This document shows, piece by piece, positions 52,313 through 60,608 of a DNA stretch of 64,000 bases. The stretch's first letter is position 1. Each line of letters starts with the position of its first letter. Source of the stretch: CAZDQL01 sp964507325 (GTDB taxonomy: Bacteria; Planctomycetota; UBA1135; GCA-002686595); the NCBI GenBank assembly GCA_964507325.1, contig CAZDQL010000009.1, forward strand, positions 45,239 to 109,238, in the 5' to 3' direction. Under the pieces are notes generated by a model. The model was not told where the DNA came from and did no database searches. It worked only from the letters and a program-made list of their open reading frames with translations. The position numbers and the translations under genes were made by a program.

Positions 52313-52765
52313 TCAGGCCGCGTCGCGCCGCTCCGACTCCGCCTCGGTTTCCGGCCGCGTGACGCGGTTCAGGAGCTCGCAGAGGTCCTGGAGCTCGTCA
52401 CCCTTGCGCAACCGCAGTGGCCCAGTGGACTCTCCCCGGTCCAGGGCGGTGAGGTAACGCCGGATGGCCGAGATCGGCCCCAAGAGGCGGAACGTGGCCA
52501 GAATGCCGACTGCCGTGGTCAGCGGCAGGATGATCAGGAGGCAGATCCCCAGGTTCCGCAGCAAGGTCTGGATCACTGCGTCGTAGGCCTGCGCGGTGGT
52601 CTCGTGGGGCTGCAGGGCCACGTCTGCCATGGTGTTCACGGTCAGCACGTACTGGAGTCCGAGCCCGATCACGCCGACCACCACGAACCAGCCTGCGAGA
52701 CGCAGCTGGAGCGGCCGGTCCACGAGCTTGTTCAGCCGCCAGTTACTCTTCGATCTGGAGTTCAT
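52313..52765 (-). CDS. Two-helix membrane protein with HAMP-like domain
   Basis: The 150-residue protein has two membrane helices (about 22-43, LAGWFVVVGVIGLGLQYVLT, and about 71-93, LGICLLIILPLTTAVGILATF). A short periplasmic loop connects them, and the segment LLGPISAIRRYLTALDRGES, then LRKGDELQDLCELLNRV, matches the HAMP linker of sensors. No kinase, cyclase or methyl-accepting domain follows, so it is a HAMP-only membrane protein. Its start overlaps the stop of the HEAT-repeat gene (ATGA), and it ends the minus-strand pilus-like gene series. Confidence 0.8.
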   Translation of the reverse strand: MNSRSKSNWRLNKLVDRPLQLRLAGWFVVVGVIGLGLQYVLTVNTMADVALQPHETTAQAYDAVIQTLLRNLGICLLIILPLTTAVGILATFRLLGPISAIRRYLTALDRGESTGPLRLRKGDELQDLCELLNRVTRPETEAESERRDAA

Positions 52766-53958
52766 CGTCTCGTCTCCATCCAGTCTTGCCAGGCGTCACG
52801 ACGCGCGGGGAGGTCCTGTCCGGTCAGGGTGCGGAGCGCCCGGTGACACGCCTCGCGTACCTCGAAGGACGGGTCTGCGAGCAGGGGGACGAGCTCGTCC
52901 GTCCAACCCAGGGCACCCAGGTCCTCGAGTGCGATGCAGGCGAGGCGGCGCAGGACATCGTGTTCGTCAAACAGGGAGCTGGCGACCGGGGCCGCCAGTT
53001 GTTCGTGATACAGGGGGTGCCGTGCGGCCTCGCCGATGGCTCGCAGTCGGGTGACGGGATCGTCGGAATGCAGCTCATCCTGGAGCGCCTCTCCCCGCTC
53101 TTCCCACCAGCCTCGCTCCTGCTTGAGCCATACGGTCCAGCACGCGGAGTCCGCGCCGTAGGCGACGCCGCTGAGCTCGCGCAGGGTGGCGCAGGCGGCG
53201 CCACGAACCGCGGAACGGGGGGAGTCGAGCAGGATGACCAGATCCTCCATGGCCGCGGTGTCGCGCAGCAGGGCGCAGGCCCGCGTGGCGGCGATGACAA
53301 CCTGCTGGCGGCCGTCCCGCAGGTAGCGGCGCACCTCGGCGAGGTGCGTCTCGTCCCGCTTGCCCAACTCCGCCGCACGGCGCCCGAACCCCTCCAGGGC
53401 CACCGGGAGTCCCGGGTGGGTGTCGAGCAGGCAACTCGAGAGCAGTACCAGGGATTCGGGGGAGGACCAATCCGCCACCCCCCGGATCAGGGTGGGGTGC
53501 ACGGTGCCACGGTCGTGCAGCAGCTCCCGGCAACGGCCTGCCGCCTGTCCGTCCTGCTCGAGGGCTCGCGTCACCAGGTCCTGATAGAGGGCGTCGAGGG
53601 TTGTCGGATGCGCGCTGAGCCAGCGGACCGCGAGGCCGACGGCGTCCGCGGAAGGGCGCTCCAGGAGGACGCGCATCCCGGCCTCGCGCGCGGAGGGCGC
53701 GCTGGTCGGCTCGAGCCCGGCCAGAACGGCTCCCACCTCGTCGAGCGGGCGGCTTGCCAGGCAGGACGTGAGCCCTGCGCGCTGCGCGTCGCTGAAGGTC
53801 GTCCGGTCCGCGGTCGCTTCGACGAGCAGCACGAACAGCTCCTCCTCGCTGCCGACGCCGGCGAGCGCGGCGCGGACCTCCTCTGCGCGGACGTCCGGGC
53901 CGGCGTAGCGCGCCAGCACCGTCCGCGCGTCCTCCTCCACGGGGAGGAGGCTCAGCAC
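52762..53958 (-). CDS. HEAT-repeat protein
   Basis: The 398-residue protein is made of helical HEAT/armadillo-like repeats: AMEDLVILLDSPRSAVRGAA, VTRLRAIGEAA, VLRRLACIALEDLGALG and ELVPLLADPSFEVREACHRAL are clear units. No catalytic motif is seen. It begins with GTG (53958). In the same frame, only a single TAG and 11 codons separate it from the preceding pilin-like gene, so start choice is not certain and readthrough could occur. The upstream 11 codons are hydrophobic (LPAAFALVLSLL across the GTG), so an exported start cannot be excluded. It would act as a scaffold, perhaps for the pilus-like apparatus of this operon. Confidence 0.7.
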   Translation of the reverse strand: MLSLLPVEEDARTVLARYAGPDVRAEEVRAALAGVGSEEELFVLLVEATADRTTFSDAQRAGLTSCLASRPLDEVGAVLAGLEPTSAPSAREAGMRVLLERPSADAVGLAVRWLSAHPTTLDALYQDLVTRALEQDGQAAGRCRELLHDRGTVHPTLIRGVADWSSPESLVLLSSCLLDTHPGLPVALEGFGRRAAELGKRDETHLAEVRRYLRDGRQQVVIAATRACALLRDTAAMEDLVILLDSPRSAVRGAACATLRELSGVAYGADSACWTVWLKQERGWWEERGEALQDELHSDDPVTRLRAIGEAARHPLYHEQLAAPVASSLFDEHDVLRRLACIALEDLGALGWTDELVPLLADPSFEVREACHRALRTLTGQDLPARRDAWQDWMETRR

Positions 53959-53991
53959 GAGGGCGAAGGCGGCGGGGAGGTGTACGGCGTC

Positions 53992-55299
53992 CTAGGGCTG
54001 GTGGGCGGCGGACGGTGAGGGCAGGGACGAGGACGCGGCACCGACCAGGACGAAGGGGTCGAGGCGCTTGCTGATCCAGTCCGCGCGGGGGAAGGCGACG
54101 GGGCTCCAGGAGCTGGAGAGGTAGGTCTCTGTGGGAGGGGAGTCCGAGTGCAGCTCCTCGTCGTAGTGGATCTTCACGTTCGAGGAGAGCACCATCGCGC
54201 GGGTGGCCACGGCCCCGAAGAGCTCGAAGTTCGACGAGAACACGACCTCGGCCCCGGGGGCGTAGATCGTCCCATGGAACTCGCCGTTCGAGCGGAACTT
54301 GGCGACCTGACTCGGGCCGCCCGTGAGATTGAGGGCCACGTCCACCGCCGACTGGCTGGGCGTGGAGACCGACGAGTTGCTGGCGGTCACGAACCCGCCC
54401 GAGACGTAGATCTCGATCGGCCCCCCCGAGGCGTCCAGGACCAGGTGGCTGTTCGCGGCCTGCTTCCAGTCGGTGACGACCAGCCGCGCCGGCCCCTGCA
54501 CGGTCAGACTCGCGCCGACCGACACCTGGAAGCTGGTGAACCCGTGGTCCCCCGGCGGCAGGGTGACGGCACCTGAGGCGGCGTAGCTCCCCGAGAGCGG
54601 GATCGCCGGGGTGATCACGGGCGGGAGCGTACGGTCCTCCGGCATCGCCTCGGTGATCCCGGAGATCGTCGCGTTGCCCGCGGTGACTAGGGTTCCGCCC
54701 GTTCCGGGGTGGATGTCCCCGTAGATGTCGCTCGTGGCGCCCACCTGAACGTCCCCGTTGGTCTGCAGGACCGCCTCGTCGTTGACGTACCCGGTGCCCG
54801 ATGCGGACAGTTGGCTGGCATACGAGCCGAGGCTCGGGTCGTAGCTGTCGATGAGCACGTTCGAGCTGATCTGGAGTGACTCGCTCGCGAAGATGGCCAC
54901 GTCGAAGGACGGGTCCAGGTAGTGGAAGACCAGGGATTCGAGCGAGACGCGCGCCCCGCCGAGCATGGCCGAGGACACCACCCGGGTGACGTCGGTGCTG
55001 ACCGGTGTCGCGGTGACCCAGACCACGCCGTCGCCCAGGCGCGCGGGCGTCGTGTCGTCCGCGATCGCTCCGCTGAGGCCCTGCCGCATGGCAACCAGGG
55101 ACTCGGCCAATCCGGCTTCGGCAAGTTGGAGGCAGCGCTCCCGCTCCAGCCGCTGATCCGACTCGCGGTTGAAGGAGATGCCGGTGACGAGCAACGCGGT
55201 GACTACGCCGCCAATCACCATGATCACGACCAGGGCGCTGATCATGATCGCGCCTCGCCTTCGGCGAGCCGCGCGGTTCAGTTGCGAGCGCGGATGCAC
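53992..55299 (-). CDS. PilX-like membrane protein with beta-rich C-terminus
   Basis: The 435-residue protein begins with a basic stretch and one membrane helix (RRRGAIMISALVVIMVIGGVVTALLV, split by the cleavage-like GA-IM), the layout of PilX/GspK-type minor pseudopilins. A heptad helix follows, then a long beta-rich, Ser- and Gly-rich region with repeated SGSYAASGAVTLPPG-like strands, typical of a polymer-like or adhesive fold. Its start overlaps the preceding prepilin gene by 22 bases. It is part of a three-gene minus-strand pilin set (53992-56428). Confidence 0.7.
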   Translation of the reverse strand: MHPRSQLNRAARRRRGAIMISALVVIMVIGGVVTALLVTGISFNRESDQRLERERCLQLAEAGLAESLVAMRQGLSGAIADDTTPARLGDGVVWVTATPVSTDVTRVVSSAMLGGARVSLESLVFHYLDPSFDVAIFASESLQISSNVLIDSYDPSLGSYASQLSASGTGYVNDEAVLQTNGDVQVGATSDIYGDIHPGTGGTLVTAGNATISGITEAMPEDRTLPPVITPAIPLSGSYAASGAVTLPPGDHGFTSFQVSVGASLTVQGPARLVVTDWKQAANSHLVLDASGGPIEIYVSGGFVTASNSSVSTPSQSAVDVALNLTGGPSQVAKFRSNGEFHGTIYAPGAEVVFSSNFELFGAVATRAMVLSSNVKIHYDEELHSDSPPTETYLSSSWSPVAFPRADWISKRLDPFVLVGAASSSLPSPSAAHQP

Positions 55300-55874
55300 G
55301 ATGTCCAGCTCCTTTCCACTCGCCGTCTCTCCCCGTCCATGCGAACGAGGGTCAGCCCGATCCAGATGAGGTCTCCGTCGGCGCTCAACGCGAAGCCAGC
55401 CTCGTCGAAGAGGCCGTTGCCGTTGTCATCCGCGAGATTGCTCACTTCGCCGGCGAACAGGGGCGCGACATCCGTGCAGCGCCAGAAGGTGCGCTCCTCG
55501 GGCAGGCCCTGGTTCTCCGTCCACGTTAGGGAGTCGGCGGCCGGGTCGAGCTCGACCGTCTCGACCTCGCTCCAGGTGGACGAGGTGCCGTCGAAGCCCA
55601 GGTTGCGGCGGAAGTTCACGCTCGACGACCAAAGCGGGGTGCTCGAGATCGAGCTCAAGTCCCCAGCGTCGGCCATGCGCAGGGACTCGACGAGCTTGTC
55701 CATCGTGCGCGCGCCCTGGATGTCGAGGTCCATGCGGACGTTCGACGCGTGCCGGGAGCGGTCCATCGCGCGCAGCACCTGGTGCACGGACAGCCCGCCC
55801 AAGGCGAAGATCGCCAGGGTGATCGTCATCTCGAGGAGGGTGAACCCCCCGTCGTGCTTGGTACGGGGCTTCAT
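55278..55874 (-). CDS. Type IV pilin-like protein (prepilin)
   Basis: The 198-residue protein has a class III prepilin signal: GGFTLLEMTITLAIFALGG at 9-27, with cleavage expected after Gly10 and Glu15 as the conserved fifth residue of the mature chain. The C-terminal part (about 40-198) is a mixed domain ending SWTSCIRARN. It resembles GspJ/PilW-like minor pseudopilins. It is separated by 8 bases from the upstream prepilin gene and overlaps the next gene. No ATPase, secretin or prepilin peptidase genes lie in the window, so these may be accessories of an apparatus encoded elsewhere. Confidence 0.85.
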   Translation of the reverse strand: MKPRTKHDGGFTLLEMTITLAIFALGGLSVHQVLRAMDRSRHASNVRMDLDIQGARTMDKLVESLRMADAGDLSSISSTPLWSSSVNFRRNLGFDGTSSTWSEVETVELDPAADSLTWTENQGLPEERTFWRCTDVAPLFAGEVSNLADDNGNGLFDEAGFALSADGDLIWIGLTLVRMDGERRRVERSWTSCIRARN

Positions 55875-55882
55875 GGGCACCT

Positions 55883-56428
55883 TCAGGAGGGGGGAGCGAG
55901 AGTGGAGACGAATTCGAGCTGCCGGTCGCCCGATGCCCCCGTCCACTCGATCCGGATGCGCACGGGCAGCACCTGGTAGTCTCCGATGTGGTTCGCCGCG
56001 TCGATCGACCCGTCGAGGTTCAGGTCGCGCGGGTAGCCCAACTCGACGTCCGTTCCGTCCTCGCGCAGCTGTCCACCGTTCAGGTCGAAGTCGACCTGCC
56101 CGGTCCAGCCGTCCGGGTCCCCCGCCTGGGGGGCCAGGCCGGTGATGGCGAACCCGCTGCCGGGCGCGGTCCCGGGGCCGTCCGGATCGTTCGCCGCGTC
56201 GTCGTCGTAGAGTGCGACCAGATCGGAGAACTCCCGGGTGCGCAGCTCCTCGAGGATCCCGCGCGCCCGGTCCAGCGCCGCCGCGGTCTCGCGCTGCATG
56301 GGCTCCAGGTGAGAGATGGTCACGAACGAGCGCGTGACCTCGCCGAGGGTGAGCGTGAGGATGGCCATCACGATCAGGAGCTCGACCAGGGTCATGCCCG
56401 CCTGTCGGGATCGGGTGGTGGGAATCAC
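55883..56428 (-). CDS. Type IV pilin-like protein, PilV/GspI type
   Basis: The 181-residue protein has a prepilin signal: QAGMTLVELLIVMAILTLTL, with cleavage after the Gly before Met and the conserved Glu five residues on. The mature part includes a repetitive DPDGPGTAPGSGF loop and DLNLDGSIDAAN, a calcium-binding dockerin-like loop. The start is a GTG at 56428, because a longer open frame upstream has noncoding composition and the basic leader peptide begins there. It is the first gene of the pilin set. A 204-base gap upstream separates it from the DUF4185-like fragment. Confidence 0.8.
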   Translation of the reverse strand: MIPTTRSRQAGMTLVELLIVMAILTLTLGEVTRSFVTISHLEPMQRETAAALDRARGILEELRTREFSDLVALYDDDAANDPDGPGTAPGSGFAITGLAPQAGDPDGWTGQVDFDLNGGQLREDGTDVELGYPRDLNLDGSIDAANHIGDYQVLPVRIRIEWTGASGDRQLEFVSTLAPPS

Positions 56429-56632
56429 GATCCATCCATCGTCGGGATCGTGTCCAGCCTTGAGACGGCGTGCTCGGCGAGCTGGGGGGGGGCGAGGGCT
56501 TGGGAGTCCTGCCCGGTCGCCCCGTCTGGCCATCCCCCGAATCGGACCAATCCCCCGCCGGTTCGTAGGAGAACGGATTGCGAGGCCAGGTGGAGTTTCC
56601 TCGCGTGGCGAGGACTCCGTCTCAGGCCGCGC

Positions 56633-56704
56633 CTACCCCAGACTCTCGAGCCAATCCAGCGGCAATCGCAGGACGCGCGGCCGGCAGATGCGCGCGTCCC
56701 GCAT
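56633..56704 (-). pseudogene. Remnant of a DUF4185-like gene, C-terminal end only
   Basis: The 24 codons read MRDARICRPRVLRLPLDWLE then SLG and a TAG stop. This matches the last residues of the DUF4185 lipoprotein (RDARIYRPRFLRLPLEWLEGLE), and the DNA is about 80 percent identical by eye over some 75 bases, reaching a few bases past the stop. The ATG overlaps the MoaD-like stop (TGATG), so it could be translated but would give only a 23-residue peptide. The rest of that gene is absent. Confidence 0.65.
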
Positions 56705-56940
56705 CAGCCCCCGCTGACCGGCACGAACGGTCGCAGCACGTCGCCATCCTGAAAGACGTAGTCGAGGTCCCTCGGATCCTCGTTCACGTAGGGGATGACG
56801 TACTGCTGGAAGCTCTCCTTCACCCCGAAGCGCGTGAAGAGCTCCGCGACCGTCGTGCCCTCCTCGAGCTCGACGGCGTCTCCGCTCTGCAGCCCCTCGA
56901 AGACCGGCGTGCCGGAGAATTGGATGCGCACCTCGATCAT
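56704..56940 (-). CDS. MoaD/ThiS-family sulfur carrier-like protein
   Basis: The 78-residue protein has a ubiquitin-like beta-grasp: IEVRIQFSGTP at the start, GDAVELEEGTTVAELFTRFG as the second strand and helix, DGDVLRPFVPVSGG at the end. The C-terminal Gly-Gly is the thiocarboxylate site of MoaD/ThiS. Pterin-type metal-cofactor synthesis uses MoaD, and AOR needs a bis-pterin tungsten cofactor, so this is a likely dedicated small subunit. A GAGGACC site precedes the ATG (56940). It follows the aldolase by 10 bases on the minus strand and is followed by the DUF4185-like remnant. Confidence 0.8.
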   Translation of the reverse strand: MIEVRIQFSGTPVFEGLQSGDAVELEEGTTVAELFTRFGVKESFQQYVIPYVNEDPRDLDYVFQDGDVLRPFVPVSGG

Positions 56941-56950
56941 CTGCCGGTCC

Positions 56951-58273
56951 TCACCAATTGCGGGCCTGCGGAGGTTCGAGCTTGGACACGTCCAGGCCGC
57001 GTTCCGTCGCGCCGATGCGGTAGAGGCACACCTCGCGGACCGACGAAGGGTGGTGCAGGACCTCGGAGAGGGACTGCATGCCCACACCCCAGACACCGCC
57101 GCCGCGCACGATGACCACCTTGTACTCGTGCAGGAGGTGGCACAGGTGATCGACATCCACGTCGGGGGGGACGATCGGGACGACCAGGTAGAGGAAGCTG
57201 CCCTCGCCGTCGATGGGGACCAGGCGCGTGGGTAGCTCGTCGCTGCCCGGTGGGACGTGGTAGGCGATCGCCTCCGCCTCGGGGACGTAGCAGTGGGCGA
57301 TCGTCTGGAAGTTGCCGGAGCGGTAGATCGCCTTGTGCAGCTCGATCTCACGCGAATCGGTGGGATCCTCGCCCAGCGGCAGCTCGAGCAGCGGCCCGGG
57401 AAGCTCGCGCGGAGCGGAGGCCTTCGGAGCGTAGAGCATCGTCTTGATGCCGCGCACGGAGGCCGAGCCGCTGTGGAAGGGAGAGAGGCCCGACTCGAAG
57501 ATGCGCGCGCCGGTCTTGTGGAACTCGTGGATGATCTCCTTCTCCTCCGGGAAGTCGCAGCGCTGATCGCCACCGATCTCATAGGCGTCCGGCGCATAGT
57601 GGAAGTGCTCCTGGGGAGCGGCCTGGATCCGCTCACGGAGACCCGCGACGTCGACGCCCAGCTTCTCCGCCAGGCGCACGATGTAGCCGGAGGCGTTCGA
57701 GATGCATATACGATGCAGCGCTTCCTCGATGGTGCGTGCCTTGGCGAAGGTGCCGTGCCCCTGGATGACGGTCGCGCGGTGCGTGTTCAGTCGCGCGTGG
57801 ATCTTGTCCGACATCTCCTTGGAGCCGCTGGGCACGGCCACCCAGTCCACCGGCACGCTCCCTTCGAGCGCATGCCATCCGAGCGGATCGATCGGCACGA
57901 AAGCAGCCGGCTGATTCGGCTTCGGCTCGTCGTCGAGGGTGGTGATGGTCAGGTCCTTCGTGTGCGCGTGGACGGAGGCCCCGACGCCCTCGAGTGCCAG
58001 GATTCCCGCGTGGATGTCGGTCTCCGAGGAGGCCTTGTAGTAGCCGCAGTCGGTCTCCGTCGCGGACAGGATGCAGATGTGGCTCGGCTCGAGAGCACCC
58101 TTCTGAGAGCCGCTGGCGGTGATCGCCATCCGCTCGCGGCCACGCTCGTCGGTGAAGAGCATGGCGATGTTTCCGCTGTGACTGTCCTCCAGGTCGGAGG
58201 TCAAGAGCGCCCGTCCAGCGCGCTGGAAGAGACTGATGATCTCGTCACTGGTTCTCCATTTGCCCTCCGCCAC
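56951..58273 (-). CDS. Two-domain class II aldolase/adducin-like protein
   Basis: The 440-residue protein has two tandem class II aldolase-type domains. In the first (about 5-215), SSETDIHAGILALEGVGASVH leads into HAHTKDL with the H-x-H metal pair, GSQKGAL is the phosphate-loop region and VIQGHGTFAK contributes the third His. The second (about 245-440) has FHSGSASVR and AHCYVPEAEA, where the second His of the pair is Cys, so it may be non-catalytic. The family breaks phosphorylated sugars into aldehydes. The start is GTG at 58273, because AGGAGG overlaps the AOR stop five bases before it. The aldehyde formed could be the AOR substrate. Confidence 0.8.
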   Translation of the reverse strand: MAEGKWRTSDEIISLFQRAGRALLTSDLEDSHSGNIAMLFTDERGRERMAITASGSQKGALEPSHICILSATETDCGYYKASSETDIHAGILALEGVGASVHAHTKDLTITTLDDEPKPNQPAAFVPIDPLGWHALEGSVPVDWVAVPSGSKEMSDKIHARLNTHRATVIQGHGTFAKARTIEEALHRICISNASGYIVRLAEKLGVDVAGLRERIQAAPQEHFHYAPDAYEIGGDQRCDFPEEKEIIHEFHKTGARIFESGLSPFHSGSASVRGIKTMLYAPKASAPRELPGPLLELPLGEDPTDSREIELHKAIYRSGNFQTIAHCYVPEAEAIAYHVPPGSDELPTRLVPIDGEGSFLYLVVPIVPPDVDVDHLCHLLHEYKVVIVRGGGVWGVGMQSLSEVLHHPSSVREVCLYRIGATERGLDVSKLEPPQARNW

Positions 58274-58275
58274 GG

Positions 58276-60111
58276 TCACCTCCTCTCGACTTCCAGGGTT
58301 TTCAGGAGGTTCTCCCGCGGCCGGCCATCGGCGTCCCACTGCTGCAGCTCGTAGTAGTCGGAGCGCAGACGTTCGGCCACGTCTTCAGGGACGCAGGCCC
58401 GGCCGTCGGCGACCGCAACCTCCTCGGCGGCGAAACGCGACGGCAGGCAGTCGTCCTCGGCGCTGACGCCGGCCTCGATGTTGAAGAGCCGCTCCAGGGC
58501 GGCGATCCGATCCGCGGTCTCCTCGAGCCGCCCGACCGAGAAGTCGAGGCCCGTGGTGGCGCTGACGATCCGCGACCAGGGTTCCGTGGAGAAGGCGAAG
58601 CCGGTGAAGCGGCAGATCCCCAGGCTGTCCTGGATGATGCCGTGGTTCTGCATGTTGCGGATCGCGATCGGCGACTGCAGCAGGCTGAAGCGCGGGATCT
58701 CCCGGTTGCCGCCGAAGAACGCCAGCGAGACCGCGTAGCCGCCGCGCAGGTGGCAGGAGCCGGTGGGGGAGGTCATGTAGCCGAGCGCCTGCGTGTAGGA
58801 GGTGCGCGGATCGTAGGCGGGCATCTCCAGCCCCTTCACGCTCATCGAGAGCTCGGGGTGCCCGAAGCGCGTCGCCAGCCGGCGCGAGCCTTCCGCCAGC
58901 GCGTCGCCGATCCCCTCGCGGCGCGCCATCTTCTCCACCAGCTCCTCGAGGATCGAGGCTTGGCCGAAACCGAGCTCCACTCCCCCGGTGTCCTCGAGGG
59001 TCATGTGGCCCTCGTCGAAGAGCTCCATGGCGCAGGCGATCGTGCCCCCGAAGCTGATCGTGTCGATGCCCAGCTGGTTGCAGGCGTAGTTCGCCAGCGT
59101 GATCGCTTCGCGGTCGTAGATGTCACAGGCCGGCCCCATCATGACCGTCGTCTCGTACTCCGGCCCCTCGCCGCTGCGTTCGCCGACCCGAGTGTGACGC
59201 TGGCAAGCGATGGGGCAGCGGTAGCAGGCGCCGTGCTTGACCAGGATGTGGTCGCGGATCGCCTCTCCCGAAACCCCGTCGAGCTGCGCCTCGTCGTGGA
59301 GGTTGTCCTGGAAGTTCCGGTGGGGGAGCATCTCCATGATGTCGATCAGCTTGAAGAGCCCCACCGTTCCGAGGTCGCGCAGCAGGCGCTTGGTGACCGG
59401 CGCCGCCTTGAGCAGGTAGCGGGCCTGATCGACTCCCGCACCGTAGCGCTCGCGGTCCTCGATCTCCGTCTTGCGATCCCCGCGCACACGAATCGCCTTC
59501 AGGTTCTTGCTGCCCCAAACCGCTCCAGGTCCGGTGCGACCGTAGGCGCGGTTCTTCTCGTTCATCACCGCCGAGATGCGCACCAGGTTCTCCCCGGCGG
59601 GCCCGATGCAGAGGATGCGATGGTTCTTGGGCTTCTCGCACTCGGCGAGCAGGGAGTCGGTAGTGGTGGGCACGTCCATGCCCCACACGTGTGTCGCGGA
59701 GGTGATCTCGACCCCTTCTGGGGAGATGTCGATCATCACGGGCTGGGCGGCACGACCCTTGATGACCAGCACGTCGTACCCGGAGGCCTTGAGGAACGCC
59801 GCCCAGGACCCGCCGCAGTTGGCACTGCCGATCACGCCGGTCAGCGGCGACTTGAAGGTCATGTGCCCGCGACAGGCGGTCGGCGCCTTCGTGCCGAGCA
59901 GGGGGGAGGTGGCCAGCACGACGACGTTGTCGGGGGACAGCGGCTCGCAGCCAGGGTCGATCTCGTCGTAGAGCATGCGCGTGGCGAGTCCTCGCCCGCC
60001 GAGGTAGCGCTCCACCAGCTCTGGCTCGAGCCGCCGGGTGGTAGCGCCACCGGCGGACAGATCGATCTCCAGGATCTGGCCGTGGTAGCCGTGCAGGATC
60101 GGGTGGTTCAT
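58276..60111 (-). CDS. aor: Tungsten aldehyde:ferredoxin oxidoreductase
   Basis: The 611-residue protein matches the AOR family, which oxidises aldehydes to acids with a bis-tungstopterin and one [4Fe-4S] cluster, passing electrons to ferredoxin. The cluster cysteines are C296, C299 and C303 (ACYRCPIACQRH) plus C500 (LGICRF). The spacing follows Pyrococcus furiosus AOR. The pterin-contact AYDPR (432-436) and an active-site His in SCHLRGG (His454) are also readable. The length (P. furiosus 605) is normal. The enzyme is oxygen-sensitive in known cases, so anaerobic or microaerobic growth is suggested. It is followed by the aldolase (two bases) and the MoaD-like gene on one transcript. The ferredoxin gene begins divergently 183 bases from its start. 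Confidence 0.92.
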   Translation of the reverse strand: MNHPILHGYHGQILEIDLSAGGATTRRLEPELVERYLGGRGLATRMLYDEIDPGCEPLSPDNVVVLATSPLLGTKAPTACRGHMTFKSPLTGVIGSANCGGSWAAFLKASGYDVLVIKGRAAQPVMIDISPEGVEITSATHVWGMDVPTTTDSLLAECEKPKNHRILCIGPAGENLVRISAVMNEKNRAYGRTGPGAVWGSKNLKAIRVRGDRKTEIEDRERYGAGVDQARYLLKAAPVTKRLLRDLGTVGLFKLIDIMEMLPHRNFQDNLHDEAQLDGVSGEAIRDHILVKHGACYRCPIACQRHTRVGERSGEGPEYETTVMMGPACDIYDREAITLANYACNQLGIDTISFGGTIACAMELFDEGHMTLEDTGGVELGFGQASILEELVEKMARREGIGDALAEGSRRLATRFGHPELSMSVKGLEMPAYDPRTSYTQALGYMTSPTGSCHLRGGYAVSLAFFGGNREIPRFSLLQSPIAIRNMQNHGIIQDSLGICRFTGFAFSTEPWSRIVSATTGLDFSVGRLEETADRIAALERLFNIEAGVSAEDDCLPSRFAAEEVAVADGRACVPEDVAERLRSDYYELQQWDADGRPRENLLKTLEVERR

Positions 60112-60293
60112 CAGCGGATCGGCCCAGCCGGAGTATCTACACCGGAGTCTTGGCCTTCAACCGGTGGCCAAGGTACAGCGGCCTTCCTGGTACAGGGATG
60201 GGGGAGGGCCCCTTTCCGGACCTGGTCCTTCTGTCCGCGCCCGCGTCGCTCATGGTACTTTGGCTAGCACCACCCCTGTCGGAGGCGTGCGTC
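60112..60293. promoter_or_regulatory. Shared control region of AOR operon and ferredoxin
   Basis: This 182-base divergent region carries a perfect 7-bp inverted repeat with a 10-base spacer (CTTGGCC/GGCCAAG, 60149-60172), a possible operator or leader hairpin for the AOR side. The ferredoxin-side 96 bases have a near copy at 52101-52199, so they may hold a conserved promoter. The ribosome site GGAGG lies nine bases before the ferredoxin ATG. Confidence 0.45.
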
Positions 60294-60608
60294 ATGGCCA
60301 GGTATCGCATCCACATCGACCGCGAATCGTGTATCGGCGACAAACAGTGCGGCGAGGAGGCGCCGAACACCTTCTTCGTGGACGACGAGGGGGTGGCGAT
60401 GGTCATCGATCCAGAGGGCGATCCTCCGGAGCAGGTCCTGGCCGCGGCAGCCAAGTGCTGGCAACACGCCATCAGCCTCATCGAGACCGCGACCGGCAAG
60501 CGAGTGGAGGTCGACGACGACTTGGTCGTCGAGATCCACGGCCGCGAGGGCGACGAGTCGCACGAGCTGCGCAACCGCTACTACCAGGACCTGGGGGGGG
60601 GCGACTGA
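60294..60608 (+). CDS. Ferredoxin with Cys-x2-Asp-x2-Cys cluster motif
   Basis: The 104-residue protein is a single-cluster bacterial-type ferredoxin: C13-x2-D16-x2-C19 (SCIGDKQCGEEAP) and C55 (KCWQHAI) bind the cluster. Asp in place of the second Cys is the arrangement of P. furiosus ferredoxin (C11, D14, C17, C56), which is the electron acceptor for AOR in that organism. The usual Pro after the last Cys is Trp, and a 35-residue acidic tail follows. The ATG at 60294 is preceded by GGAGG. It lies divergent from AOR and 66 bases before the second HzsA-related gene. It most likely accepts AOR electrons. Confidence 0.88.
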   Translation: MARYRIHIDRESCIGDKQCGEEAPNTFFVDDEGVAMVIDPEGDPPEQVLAAAAKCWQHAISLIETATGKRVEVDDDLVVEIHGREGDESHELRNRYYQDLGGGD

